Positions 34,342-46,399 of a stretch of 64,000 bases of DNA are shown one piece after another; position 1 is the stretch's first letter; the number at the start of each line of letters is the position of its first letter. Position numbers and translations under genes: made by a program. Below the pieces are notes generated by a model. That model saw only the letters and a program-made list of their open reading frames with translations, was not told the origin of the DNA and made no database searches. Origin of the DNA: Salticus scenicus (taxonomy: Eukaryota > Arthropoda > Arachnida > Araneae > Salticidae). Where the stretch lies: NCBI GenBank assembly GCA_963930645.1, contig OZ005648.1:496001-560000 (forward strand), in the 5' to 3' direction.

Positions 34342-34952
34342 ATCTCCCACACTAGATTTTTGACATATAAAAATGAAAAGTTATAATCTAAAAAGGAAAA
34401 GAACATACATATATTGATAAATGAAAACTAATAAAAGTTTGTGTAAAAGTCATTTCACATTGTCTGAAAGATATTGCAATGGACGTCTTATTCTCCCTGT
34501 TTTTGACTTAAAGAATGGGACATAAAGAATGGGTATTTGGAATTGAATTATTACAAGGCGTTGTAGCTGCTGAGTGATCTCTAGTTGTTGAAGGTTTGCT
34601 CATGGGTTCTTTATTATTTATCTGGATGCGCAACTCTGTTAGCACATTATCAACCCTTGAAGTTGGAGTGGAGAACTATCCCACATTTGTGTACCTGGCA
34701 TTGAAGGTGACGTGTTTTGATGACTTGAAACTATTTGATTCCCTTGATTGATATTTATTTACCATTGGCACTTGAGTTGAAACTAATTGATTTATGTGTC
34801 GTTTTAAGATACGTCCTGAGTCCAGCTTCAATAGGTAATGACAGTTTACTTCCAGTTTACGAATGACAACGCCAAACTGCTATATTTCCGAATTGTCTTG
34901 GTACACACGGGGCTGAATTATTTCTCCCTTGAATAAAGCGCTTATTGGCTCA

Positions 34953-35217
34953 CTGATAACATTTGATCGACGAGTTGAGTTTGGAAAAAAATGCATCCAA
35001 TTCTATACAAATTTTACGATGAAGATAGAGTTCTGCTGGAGATGTCCCGCAACTTAGAGGAGTATCCCGATAACGAAGCAATGTTTCCTGAACTTTTTCT
35101 GACAGGGTACCAGCTTCATTTTCCACTGACATCAGACGCCGTTTAAAGGTTTGCACATTTCGTTCAGCCAGGCCATTTGTCTCAGGATGCCCTGGAGCTA
35201 TAAACTTTTGGATTATT
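34953..35217 (-). pseudogene. Ty3/Gypsy integrase C-terminal fragment
   Basis: The 88-codon minus-strand frame reads KFIAPGHPETNGLAER then NVQTFKRRLMSVENEAG and LLRYRDTPLSCGTSPAEL. The Glu of NGLAER is the third acidic catalytic residue of the DD35E integrase core; YRDTP...GTSPAEL is the segment after it in Gypsy elements. A stop lies just upstream and the first two Asp are absent. It lies inside a compact LTR element close to the primer binding site, so a deletion joined the leader to the end of pol. Confidence 0.85.
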
Positions 35218-35311
35218 CAACAAGTGGTGCAGTACGTTCGAAATTCTTCGCTTTTAATATGAAAGCATTATTTGATACAAGTATTGAAGAAAATCCGTGA
35301 GTGCCTGCGTC

Positions 35312-35336
35312 GGTTCGAATCCCATCCTCGTCACCA
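35312..35336 (-). other. tRNA primer binding site
   Basis: On the minus strand TGGTGACGAGGATGGGATTC then GAACC follows the 5' LTR directly. Its complement ends in CCA and contains GGTTCGAATCC, the T-arm of a tRNA, so about 25 nt could pair with the primer. The acceptor-end text resembles an arthropod tRNA-Ser(GCU), from memory. Confidence 0.8.
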
Positions 35337-35541
35337 CATTCATATCTTTTTGATATATGATTTGATATAGAACACAGAATACGCAGACGATATATTTTAC
35401 TTAGTCACTCCATGACTGAACGTTCTATTTACACATTTACAAGATATATCCAAAAGCATAGACAATATGTACCTATATGGATAGCTTACAATCGATTGCT
35501 TCATTTCACTTCAAATACAGCGCTGTCTGATTGATACTTCA
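35337..35541 (-). repeat. 5' LTR
   Basis: Direct repeat of the LTR at 34133-34341. On the minus strand it starts TGAAGTATCAATCAGAC and ends next to the primer binding site. GGGAT follows on the plus strand as the target duplication. Confidence 0.8.
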
Positions 35542-36620
35542 GGGATCAAACCCTTCCCTTCCAACGATGCACTCTTTACCATATTAACATCCCACCAACT
35601 CCAAATGTACAATTTCGTAAAGTTAGGACCGTAACTTTCCGAGATAAGGCCCCATGGGAATGGTAAAACCTCCCCCCCCCCCCTTCCAACGGCGCAGTTT
35701 TTTTCATACTATCACCCAACCAATTCCAAATTTAAAATTTCGTAAAGTTAGGGCGACTGCAACTTTCCGAGATAAGGCACTGTGGAGGGGGGGGGGGGGT
35801 TAAGATCCTCCCGTCTTTCAACGGTGCAGTATTGTTTTATACTAACACCTATTCAACTCCAAATTAAAAATTTCGTAGAGTTCGGACCATAATTTTTTGA
35901 GATAAGCCACCGTGGGGGCTAAGTGAGGGTAAGGCCCTCCCCACTTTCAATAATGCAGTCGTTGTCATACTAACACCCATTCAACTCCAATTTTAAAATT
36001 TCGTAATGTTTGGATCATAATTTTTTGAGATATGGTACCGTGCAGGGGGAGGGGGGGGTAAGACTCTCCCCCATTTCAATGATGCATTCTTTGTGATACT
36101 AACACTCATTCAACCCCAAATTTAAAATTTCGTAAAGTTAGGACCATAATTTTTCGAGATAAGGTACTGTGTGGGGGGGGGGGGAAGAGGCGGTAAGACC
36201 TTCCCCCCTTTCAGCGGTACTGTCTTTGCCATAATAACACCCATTTAACTTTAAAATTTCGTAAAGTTCAGACCATAATTTTTCGAGCTGAGGCATCGTG
36301 GGGGGTAAGTAAGAGGGGAGTTAAAATCCTCCTCCCTTTCAACTGTGCAGTCTTTGTCATACTGTAACACCCATTCAGCTCAAAATTTAAAATTTCGTAT
36401 AGTTAGGACCATCATTTTTCGAGATAAGGCACAGTGGAGGGGTGTACCCCCATCCCCCTCTCTTTCTAACTGTGCAATCTTCGTCATATTAACACCCATT
36501 TAACTCCATATTTGAAATTTCATAAAGTTAGGACCATAATTTTTCGAGATAAGGCACCGTAGGGGGTAAGAACGTCCCTCCCCCTCCAACGGTACAGTCT
36601 TTCTCGTACTAACACCCATG

Positions 36621-37967
36621 TCGAGAGCAGTTTCGTTTTAGAAAAGACAGCCGCCAGTGACGCGAGGCACGCATGCGTTCGCTACGAGAAAAAAAAAATG
36701 AAGTTTAGTTTACATTTCATGTAATTTACGTAAATATATTTCTGTGGTATATAGATTGTAGTAAGTTTGAAAAACATGTATGAATTTCTTTCTGTTTGTA
36801 ACAATTTCAGTTTATTAAAGTACAATTGAAAGACTTACTAGATTTTGACCATTATGTAAATCAGATTATTTTAATTGCAGTTCAAAAGAATTGTAGATGG
36901 CATATATACACTGTTCTCACTATGAGGGTTCTAAAGTGAATTTTCATGTTAAATTTCGATTTCGTAACAATTCAAGCATATTCTGATGTTGCAACGACTG
37001 TACTTTTTTCCGTCACTGTTTATAAATAGCAAATTTTTTGTAACATATTTCTGCTGCTAAAAAAATAAAGTTTTCTGTACAAAAATTTTAGTGGAATAAA
37101 CTGTACATTTATAAACGAAAGAAAGTGCGAAGACAGACAGATAAACTGAATTGATAAACGTTTCAGCTGTTTTGGAAAACTTAGGAATAAACTTTTATTC
37201 GATACCTATACGAATATATGTAGAACGAAGAAATTTTCTCTGTGAAGTTTTATCTATATTAAGTAAAATGAGAGAATTTTAAAGGAATAACGTGCCCCCC
37301 CCCCCACACACACACTCCATACTATAGACCAGGGCACGAAATTTCCGCTCGCCAGCTCGCCATTGACGAGTGGAAATTTTACTGTGTCGAGTAAAATTTC
37401 GTCTAAATATAGATAAAATTCTTACAGTATACGGTGCTACTAAAAAAAAAAAATCATCGATTTAAAAACGTAAAATTATGCTAATCTTAGGTAAGGTGAC
37501 CAGACATCCTCTTTTTAGGAGGACAGTATTATTTTTCAACGCTCTGCCCTCTTAAACGAAAAAAAAAAAAAAAATTACAGGACTAAAAAGTCCTCTTTTT
37601 TATGTTTTTCGCCCTCTGTCCTCTTTTTCATATGAAAAGGATTTGTCCTTAATTTAAAAAAATTCGCAAAACTGGGAAGCTCAATCGGCTGTTGGCTGTA
37701 TCGAACGGTGAACACTAACTTTTGCTGTGTTAGGTTCGCAAAAGAACAACTTTCTAATAAACTTGCCAAAGCGTATTATAGTTTATGTCTATTCAGATTC
37801 TTCGAATCACAAAGAAATAAAAGTATTCCTTATATTTGTACGGTTCTTTGATCCAGAACAGGGAACCACTATTGAAATTGTCATGAAATCATTAAGAAGG
37901 TGGTACTCCGGTTGGTACGCAGTGGGTTCACGTGTGTTCTCACTTTTGCATGAATAATATTCCTCAT
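36621..37967. other. No gene seen
   Basis: Mostly AT-rich with poly-C/(CA)n near 37294-37315 and a T-rich block at 37500-37650 whose short reading frames are low complexity. No domain was recognised. Confidence 0.5.
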
Positions 37968-38182
37968 AAAAATTGGCTCACCAGTGATAGAGAGGTTCTG
38001 TCCTCGAATCTGGTATACGTGAGGAGTTGGGTTCGATACCCTGTCACGCTCGTTGGCCTAGCCGTTAGGATTTTTCCGAGGTTTTCTCCGAAACTAGCGT
38101 AAATATGGGCTAGAACCACTAAGAAAGACCACACGAAGGACTCTCCTTCTCAGGCCTATAACCCTAGTGCAGACAATTAGCC
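37968..38182 (+). mobile_element. tRNA-derived SINE-like element
   Basis: A TGGCTCACCAGTG block (37974-37986) resembles a pol III A box, and GGTTCGATACC (38030-38040) is a good B box about 45 bp farther on. A body with TTTTCCGAGGTTTTCTCCGA follows, a block that recurs near 62055 and 62185. No clear target duplication was found, and the right side abuts a TTAA MITE. Confidence 0.5.
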
Positions 38183-38186
38183 TTAA

Positions 38187-38604
38187 GGGCTCTCTTCACT
38201 CAACGCTGCCGGAAGCCGAATCTAATTTTATTCTATGGGAAATTTTTCTTTACAAATAACTTATTAACTAATACATATTTTAAAATTCTGTTTTCACATT
38301 CTGAAAATTCCCAGCTGTTAAATTGGCGGACCTTTTTTAAAAAATTATTTTTTTAATTTTTTATATTTTATTTTGAAGCTGCAAAATACGAATTTTCAAT
38401 ATGTGAAATCTTTTCACTTCGCAATTAGAAAAAAAAAAAAAAATACATTTTTAAAAAAGGTCCGTCAATTTAACAGTTGGGAATTTTCTGAATGCAAAAA
38501 CAGAATTTAAAAATATGTGTTAGTTAATAAGTTATTTGTAAAGAAAATTTCCCCGCAGAATAACATTGGCTAGGGCTTTCGACGACGGTAAGTGAAGAGG
38601 GCCG
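38187..38604. mobile_element. TTAA-flanked MITE, piggyBac-like, copy 2
   Basis: GGGCTCTCTTCACTCAACGC at the left is the inverse of the right end, and TTAA lies on both sides (38183-38186, 38605-38608). The interior matches 6377-6799 throughout. It encodes no protein. Confidence 0.8.
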
Positions 38605-39195
38605 TTAATGATAACACTACCACCACCTGACAAAAATATGCAAGCGTTAGTTGAATTCATTTTATGTCCTCCTGGCAAAAAAGCTCCCACAAAGCGACTG
38701 TTTTCTTCAATGAACAAAATGTAGACATGGGAAAAAAAATACCATTTATATACCTACTTTAAAAGCTTAGTAACTACTAAGGCTAATTTAGGTTATACTT
38801 GTGGGAACTTTTATAAAATGTTGATAAAGAAGGACTGTTCGTTAAAACAAACCGTTTCATCCTCCGAATATTAATTTTATTTTTTCATTTGCCAATTTTA
38901 TTTTTTCTTTTATGATTATGATTTTAATAAAAAAAAAAAATGACTACCAACTTTTTTTAAGTAACTGCATAAAAGTACCACATTTTTTTTTTTTTCTATA
39001 GCAAAATAATAATAATAATAATAATAATAATAATCTATATTGTCCCAGTGACACCTATAAAAATTAGGGATTTTTCTTCTTGTATCCATATACTATTAAT
39101 TTAAATTAAGGTGTACTGATTCAAATTCATCATTTGAGATAAAAATGTTTCCACCACTTGCGTAAAGTCGCTTTTGAATCGGTTTTTATAATCAA
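38605..39195. other. No gene seen
   Basis: AT-rich with (AAT)n at 39008-39034 and poly-A/poly-T runs. Confidence 0.55.
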
Positions 39196-39309
39196 CTAGC
39201 GAGCTTCGCCCGCTAGTGGGTCAGTATTTTCAAATGATTCACTAAAATTAATGAATCACTAATAGTAACTTTTAGCATTAAGAAAAGAAATTAAAAAAAA
39301 AAAAAAAAA

Positions 39310-39905
39310 ATCATTTCTGATTGGGTAAAAAGTCGGCCCGCGTCCCCACTGCCTTCGGCAACGCAGTCCCGTGCGCGCTGCGTGCGCACAACTTAAGGGA
39401 TACACGCGCTGCGCGCGCGTGTTCCTTCCCTGACCCTTCGTGCCCCCCCCTAAAAAAAAATCATTTCTGATCGGATAAAAACTCACACCGGGTTCCCACT
39501 GCCTTCGGCAGCGCAGACCCATGCGCGCTGCGCGCGCACAAGTTAAGGTATACACGCTCTGCGCGCGCGTATTCCTTCCCTGACCTTTCGTGCCCCCCCC
39601 AAAAAGAATCATTTCTGATCGGGTAAAAACTCATACCGGGTTCCCACTTCCTTCGACCGCGCAGACCCATGCGCGCTGCGCGTGCACGCGTAAAGTTATA
39701 CGCGCGCTGTGCGCTTATATTCCTCCTCAAATAAATTTTTATTCTTAAGAGAAGAAAATAAAAAAAATCAATTCTCATTGGTTAAAAAGTCGGGCCGGGT
39801 CCCCACTGCCTTCGGCAGCGCAGTCCCGTGCGTGCTGCGCGCGCACAAGTTAGGGGATACGCGCGCGGTGCACGCCTGTTTCTTCCCCACCCTTTCAGCC
39901 CCTCT
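39310..39905. repeat. GC-rich tandem array, ~145-bp unit, four copies
   Basis: Each unit has ATCATTTCTGATYGGGTAAA, then CCCACTGCCTTCGGCAGCGC, GCGCGCTGCGCGCGCAC and CCTTCCCTGACC. Units start near 39310, 39460, 39605 and 39770. The same unit occurs at 60470-60840 and 61385-61500 in another family A copy. The alternating GC runs could form cruciform or Z-DNA. Confidence 0.8.
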
Positions 39906-40586
39906 TAATTAACCTGCGTATACCAAGTTTGAACGGTCTAACTCAATTAGCTGAGATGCAAAAGAAAACCTAATCAGGACACCTCAAAACGTGTAAATCT
40001 GGTGAAAACTTTCGATGATATAAAAGAACTTTAAAATATCTTTCGAATGATGTATTAAAAATAATTTAATCATAATTAGAAATTGAAATATTGAAATTTT
40101 AAAATATTACAGCGCCATCTTGCGGTAGAAATTTTTGTAATGCACTGTTCTATTCCAAATTAACAAAGCTTTCTAATGATGTATTACTTATGAAATTATT
40201 TTAATTAGTAGCTGAGATACAAAAGAAAACTGATTCAGGACGCCTCAAAACGTGTAAATCTGTTTAAAACTTTCGATAATACAAAAGAACTTTAAAATAT
40301 CTTTCGAATGATGCGTTAAAAATAATTTAATCATAATTAGAAATTGAAATATTGAAATTTGAAAATATTACAGCGCCATCTGGCGGTAGAAATTTCTGTA
40401 ATCCACTGTTCGATTCCAAATCAACAAAGCTTTCTAATGATGTATTACTTATGAAATTATTTTAATTAGTAGCTGAGATACAAAAGAAAACCTAAATCAG
40501 GAGACCTCAAAACGTGTAAATCGGGTGAAATCTCGAATTCCATTTTCGATAATGTAAAAGTACTTTAAAATGTGTATCGAATGACG

Positions 40587-40623
<37 letters not shown>

Positions 40624-40946
40624 GATTAGAAATAGAAATATTGAAATTTAAAAATATTACAGTGCCATCTGGCGGTAGAAATTTCTGTAATTTTCTGTTC
40701 GATTCCAACTCAACAAAGCTTTCAAATGATGTATTACTCATGAAATTATTTTAATTAGCAGTTGAGATACAAAATAAAACCCATTCAGGAGACCTCAAAA
40801 CGTGTAAATAAGCTGAAATCTCGAATTCCACTATTGAAATGCAATAGAAAACCTAATTAGGACACCTGAAAACGTGTAAAACGGGTGAAATCTCGAATTC
40901 CACTTTCGATAATGTAACCGTACTTTAAAATGTGTATCGAATGACG

Positions 40947-40984
<38 letters not shown>

Positions 40985-41080
40985 AAACATAATTAGTATC
41001 TGAAATATTGAAATTTTAAAATATTACAGCGCCATGACACCTCAAAACGTGTAAGTCAGGTGAAATTTCGAATTCCATTA
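39905..41080. repeat. ~260-bp tandem array with GCGCCATCTGGCGG motif
   Basis: Units begin near 39953, 40213, 40473 and 40763 at GAGATRCAAAAGAAAAC. Each carries CTCAAAACGTGTAAATC, TATCTTTCGAATGATGTATT and then CAGCGCCATCTGGCGGTAGA. Two units contain poly-A expansions (40590-40619, 40951-40982). Inverted copies fill 63.0-64.0 kb. Confidence 0.85.
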
Positions 41081-41652
41081 CCTACGGTAGTCGGTTGATG
41101 GAAGTAAATAGAAAAAGAAATATTTTTACCTTAAGTGTATTTGTGTCGCTATAGAAACTGGCATCCTCTTTCGATAGATAAAATGTCAGGCGTGTTAAGA
41201 TAAAATTTAATTTGCAATTAAAATGTAAATCTTTTGTTTATTGACGAATATCGATGAAATTTTAACTGCAAGTTTGTTTTGTGGTGTTGAGATTGTATAC
41301 TAAGTGAAATGTATGAATTTGAAAAATTGAAGAAAATAGAAATTTGCAATTTTTTATCCCACTTAAAATCCATCTGTTTATCAATCAGTGGCAGGTGCTT
41401 TTTTTTCGCTTCCGTTGTCTAGACGATCGTTTGCAAAGCTAAGATTCTTGTGATTTGTTGCCAACATTTTTTTATAGTTTAGTTAATTTTAAAAAATCTA
41501 ATTGTCCGATCGATAAGCCGGACCATCGGATTTAAACCGAGGCGATGCGCCCATTAGCGCCGGAGCTTTAGCGATGGCAAGGCATTTCTCACAGACAGAC
41601 AGAAAGACAGACAGACAGACAGATGCGCACAGTTTTTAATAATATAAGGAGA

Positions 41653-43257
41653 TTTCATTCAATTTTGTGTCCTCTCTTCTCTAAAATGACCTCTTTTTGA
41701 AAACTGAATGTCTTCTATTTTCTTATAAAATAAAAGACATTGCGTAATTTCTCCTCTTTTTCCAATAAAAAATTCTGGTCACCTTATACGTAAACTATAG
41801 AGTAAGTTAATCATATTTTGTGGCAAGTAACTTTTTTTTTCAGCGAGTGTAATCTAAGTTGAATTTCGGGCCGTGCTATAGACTGTACGTCAATCAGATT
41901 ACCTCTGTCATTCTTCCCATGTTACCCAATGGGATTTTCGTTGCTTCGTTTCATAAATATTTTTAAAATGAAGTTTTTCAAATTTGTTTTTTGAATTACT
42001 CTTTGAACATGTCGTCTTCTAGCTCAGTGAGCAATATTTTGAAAAAAATAAATTTAAATATTTTGTTTCGCTATCCAGACTTAGAGTCCTAAAAAAAAAT
42101 GAAATAAATTATTTAATGAAATAAAATATTTAAATTAATTTTTTGCAAAAAATTGCCTAAGAAATATTGAATGAAATTGTCTAAATTCTTAAAGCTGAAA
42201 GGCGACATATTTCAAACAGTAATATAAAAAAAAAAAAAAAAAAAAAAAAACAGAAATCGAAAAATTTCCCTTTTGAATGGGATATTGTTATAAAACGACG
42301 AAACAACAAAAATTCCATAGAATAATATGGAAAGAAATAATGGATGTAAAAGCCTTATGATTTTGTAATTAATAGTTATAATAAATCGAAAAGAAAATAT
42401 TGAAATAAATATTCATGTCTAAAGTATTTAAGGTGATTCGATATTATCTATAAGATTACCCAAAATTTTATAACTATTTTCATTGCTCCAGAATTAAATT
42501 AAGAATAAAATAAATAAAAATAACAAGTTCAAACTACTTAAGTTAAAGTATCATCGTATTTTAAATCAATGGTTTGAAATAAATCAGGAACTTATTAAAA
42601 ATATTTTTTGTTTAATAGGTAAAATCTTGATTTTAAATTTGTTTTCTGCTTTTTCTCAAAATGAGATTTTCAGCATTTTGCTTTTCTCAAAACATCATAA
42701 CTCCAAAAGTTATAATTGAAACGTTATGAAACTTTGACAAAATACTCTAGAGGAGTTGTTTTAGGGATTGAACTACGACAATGAATCTAGCTAAATTATT
42801 TTTTGCTTTTTTGTCGGTAGAAGTTATGAACTGCCATGTATATTCATGATTTTTTCAGAATGTAAAAATGTTATCTTCTCTAAAATATTAAATAACATAG
42901 TTATAGTTTTGAGAATAGTTCACTCCCTTAAGGACCTTACAATAATCTAAATAAAATTTACAGAATAAAAATATCTTTATTTAAATTTGACTTATGATGT
43001 TTTGTAAAAGTGCTTTTTTTCGCAAATTTTATGCATATTTTGAGCCTAAATATCAAAATATTTTAAAATTTGCATATTTTTTTCAGGTTATTCACTGTTT
43101 TTTACTATATTCTATCATATAATGCACATAAATAGGCAATTTTTCAATTATTAAAAAATTTGACTTTGTATAAGAAAATATAGAATAAAGTCTTGTGGTA
43201 GCTACAACATGCTAGTTTTTCATTGAAAATTTGCAAAAAAAATATAAACACACACAC

Positions 43258-43291
<34 letters not shown>

Positions 43292-44369
43292 ATTAAAAGG
43301 GATCTGTTAGTTTTGGAGGAACAAATTTGCAAATGAATATCGGAATGTTTACTAAAATTGCCAATAACGTAGCTCTGACTCGACGTAAAACCCACTCACC
43401 CTTTTATTCACTTCAATTATAATTAAAAAATAAATTAAAACTAAAAGAATTATTAAGAATGTAATTAACGAACTGTCAAAATATTCTTTTTTTTTTCCTT
43501 CTTCTTCTTCTGATAAATGTTCAATACAATGTTCTTTTCAAAACACATATTTTTATGCACAAAAATTTTCTTTACAATATTTTTGATAAGATTTTAAACA
43601 TGTATGAAGATGGCACAGTGTCATATTTGTATACCATTTAGTTATGACAACCTGTATCTGTGTTTAGTTCATGATGTACATCACAAAACAAGGGGGGGGG
43701 GGGGGAGAAAAGAAACGAAAGAGCTATCGTTAGATAAAAGTTGCATAACCGGCTGAAAGAGTTAGTTGCCTTTCGGCTGAGAGCTGACGTAATGTGATCC
43801 TGTTTTCTACTGCAGATTATTTGCCAATGAAACGAAGTTTCACAGAAAAAAAAGGTAAATAACCTTTTTTCAGTAACTGTATATCACTATTTTGTTGACT
43901 TTTACATCATTTGATAACGACTGATTGCGGCTGAAATGAAATAGTTCTGTAATTACATCTAATGGATTAATGATTTTTCTGTAAGTAAAGCCTATTCAAA
44001 GCAAGTAAAAATGTTAATACATTTATACTTAAATGTGTGTAAGTTAGTTTTTAAATACATGTAGACTAAGATACTATATTCTATACTGTACTATAATAAT
44101 ATGTATAATATAATATAATAATGTGTTTATAATATAATAATGTGTACGTAATTTAATTTATTGTTATCGTAAAATCAACTTAGTTTTTAAAAGTAAAATA
44201 TGTATCAATAAACGAACCAATTATTTTTTATCTTGCATATTCAGTGGTTTATATTTCTGTAATTTACATCACCTGTTTATACATATAATATTATAAAACA
44301 TTTTATAAATCTGATTATATTTTTCTGTTTATCTGTCATATTATTCACCGTTCTGCATTCTTGTTTTCG

Positions 44370-44430
<61 letters not shown>

Positions 44431-45220
44431 TAAATTAATTAGAAACATTCTAAATGCTTTATTTTGATAGTTCCCTGTTTGATAGTAGTTTAATCTGTCT
44501 CGAGTCCATTAAAAGTATTTAATGATTAAATTTAATCATAAATAATAATGATAGTAAATAAAAATTTTTAATTAAAAAATCATATTATTATTTATATATT
44601 CTTATGTATTTTTAATTCGATGATATAAAATAATAATAGTGATTATTATAAAAATAAAGGACATATTTTGTTAAATTTTTAATTTATTTCCAGAGTAATT
44701 TTCATGTTTAAAATATTATGTTCTTTAAGTATTTTTTTATCTTATATCTCACATTAAGAAAAAAAAATCATAATAAGGAGCGAGACACGAAAAAATAAAT
44801 AAATAAATAAATAATAATATGTTGTTGTTGTTCAAAATGTTTAATATATATATATAGTACAGTCTCTAGTTTTATTTATTTATTTATTTATTTTGGTGGT
44901 AAGTATTTTTGCTTGATTTCATAAATATGTTCTTCTGAGTGAATAAATATATAATATTGATTTAGTATTCATTCTTTTTAGAATAATCAATCATATTTTA
45001 AAATATTAAAATATTCTCATTTTTGTACTTGAAATTGTTGGTATGGTGTAAACCAATGGTATTTTTTTTTTTTTTTTTTTTTTTTTTTCTTATTAATTTA
45101 CACGCACATTTTAGTTTAACATGACGCACTTTTTCAAAATCCATAATGTATGCTGTGGATAAAAAAAAAAAAAAAAAAAAAAATACCATACGTTGGTTTT
45201 TGTAATCTTATGTGCACATA

Positions 45221-45269
<49 letters not shown>

Positions 45270-45596
45270 GAATTATTATAAACGTAGTAAAAATCACGCA
45301 ACAGATACCAGATCACTGCAACCACATAGACCAATAAGAATGAATATTTTCCAAGTAGGAGAAGCTCAGAAAGGTGAAAAAAATTCATCAGGGAAGACCC
45401 TTTTCACCCTTGAGCATCAATGTACGATTAATAAGCAAATCACTAGCTGGCTTCCTATCGTACATGAAAATAACTGATGTGAATTTTAAAGTGGAATAAA
45501 CCATTAAGTGCAAAGTAACAGAGAATCTAACAGAAAACAACCGTAATAAACAAACAATACACACAGGATGATACGATTGGAGTCACGTGGATTTAA

Positions 45597-45632
<36 letters not shown>

Positions 45633-45782
45633 TCAGGGGTTTAGTTTTTTATGATATATATATATATATATTTCATATCACAGTAATACACAAATTATAT
45701 TACTTTTACATATTTTCCTTTTCATGTTGAAATATAGTATGATTCACTCAAGAACTCTACACTAAATATAATTTATTAAATA
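41653..45782. other. AT-rich spacer with microsatellites, no gene seen
   Basis: Contains poly-A at 42228-42250 and 43260-43288, poly-G at 43692-43705, (AT)n at 44377-44426 and 45224-45268, (TTTA)n near 44871-44893, poly-T at 45062-45088, poly-A at 45160-45182 and (AAT)n at 45598-45630. No supported gene. Confidence 0.6.
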
Positions 45783-45971
45783 CAGTCGAACCTCATTAAC
45801 TTGAACACTGTTAATAGCGTGAATTTCTTTTAACATAAACTGCTACCACAGTCCCCGTCAAAATGGAGATAAGTTAAAATATATGAAGATTAGTTACTGA
45901 TAGCATGAACTACTGATAACATTAACAAATTTTTTATCCCGCTTGAGATTCACGTTAACGAAGTTCGACTG
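45783..45971. mobile_element. pogo/Tigger-like MITE with TA duplication
   Basis: The ends are CAGTCGAACCTCATTAACTT and an inverse ending GTTAACGAAGTTCGACTG; TA flanks both (45781-45782, 45972-45973). CAGTCGAACCTC is the classic start of pogo/Tigger elements. At 189 bp it has no coding room. Confidence 0.8.
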
Positions 45972-45973
45972 TA

Positions 45974-46399
45974 TAAATAATTTATTAAATATAATATTAA
46001 TATAATAATTAATATAATATTATAAATAGTTAATGTATTAATATAATATTAATATAATAATTTATTAAATAATTGTAATTTATATAATTTACACTTTGTT
46101 TTAAATTTTTTCATAAAATCAAATGTATCAGTCAAGTATATATTTTATTTTGTATTTTATTACATATTTGCAAGGTATTTGTGCCAATAAAAATATTACA
46201 TTTCAAAAACTTTTCTCCTTACACACTTTAAAATAAAATTATAATGAAAAATCTGGAGTGACTCCACTCGACTTTCCGAACATTGAGTAATTAACAGTTT
46301 TGTAGATAAAGTAAAGAAAGAGGAATTGTTAAAAAACAAAAGAGATAAAACCATAATAAAGTGTTTGAGTATTTTTCTCCATATATTACACGATGTTTT
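45974..46399. other. No gene seen
   Basis: AT-rich sequence with several TAATATAAT repeats and no recognised motif. Confidence 0.5.

Larger units (their letters stand above)
34133..35541 (-). mobile_element. Compact LTR retrotransposon with deleted interior
   Basis: Two direct repeats of about 205 bp (34133-34341 and 35337-35541) are the LTRs. On the minus strand each begins TGWAGTAT. A 5-bp duplication GGGAT flanks the element (34128-34132, 35542-35546). The primer binding site lies next to the right LTR, and a purine-rich GTGTGGGAGAT precedes the left LTR. Internally only an integrase tail survives, so gag, protease, RT and RNase H are deleted. The LTRs differ noticeably, including a 6-bp indel near 34144, so the insertion is not recent. 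Confidence 0.85.
33990..36620. repeat. ~130-bp satellite array, split by an LTR retrotransposon
   Basis: Units share CCAACTCCAAATTTAAAATT, then TCGTAAAGTTAGGACCATAA, TTTTCGAGATAAGGCACCGT and G-rich then C-rich runs. Landmarks at 35612, 35735, 35870, 36000, 36130, 36250, 36390 and 36520 give a spacing of about 130 bp. One diverged unit lies at 33990-34132, and the LTR element at 34133-35541 sits inside the array. The poly-G and poly-C runs vary in length between units. Confidence 0.8.
39196..41652 (-). mobile_element. Helitron family A, non-autonomous, 2.46 kb
   Basis: On the minus strand the element begins A|TCTCCTTATATTATTAA and ends GCGGGCGAAGCTCGCTAG|T, fitting a Helitron inserted at AT. 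The 3' end is a GC-rich hairpin. A (TCTG)n tract lies just inside the 5' end. The interior is two satellite arrays plus a unique AT-rich part shared (inverted) with 62.6-62.9 kb. No Rep/helicase gene is present; short frames over the arrays are translations of repeats. Confidence 0.6.

Noticed and set aside
39259..39912. Overlapping ORFs of 67-117 codons on both strands
   Set aside because: They are translations of the GC-rich tandem units and repeat the same text; there is no domain or codon signal.
45193..45477. 94-codon plus-strand ORF
   Set aside because: The first third is translated (AT)n microsatellite and the rest has no recognisable domain.
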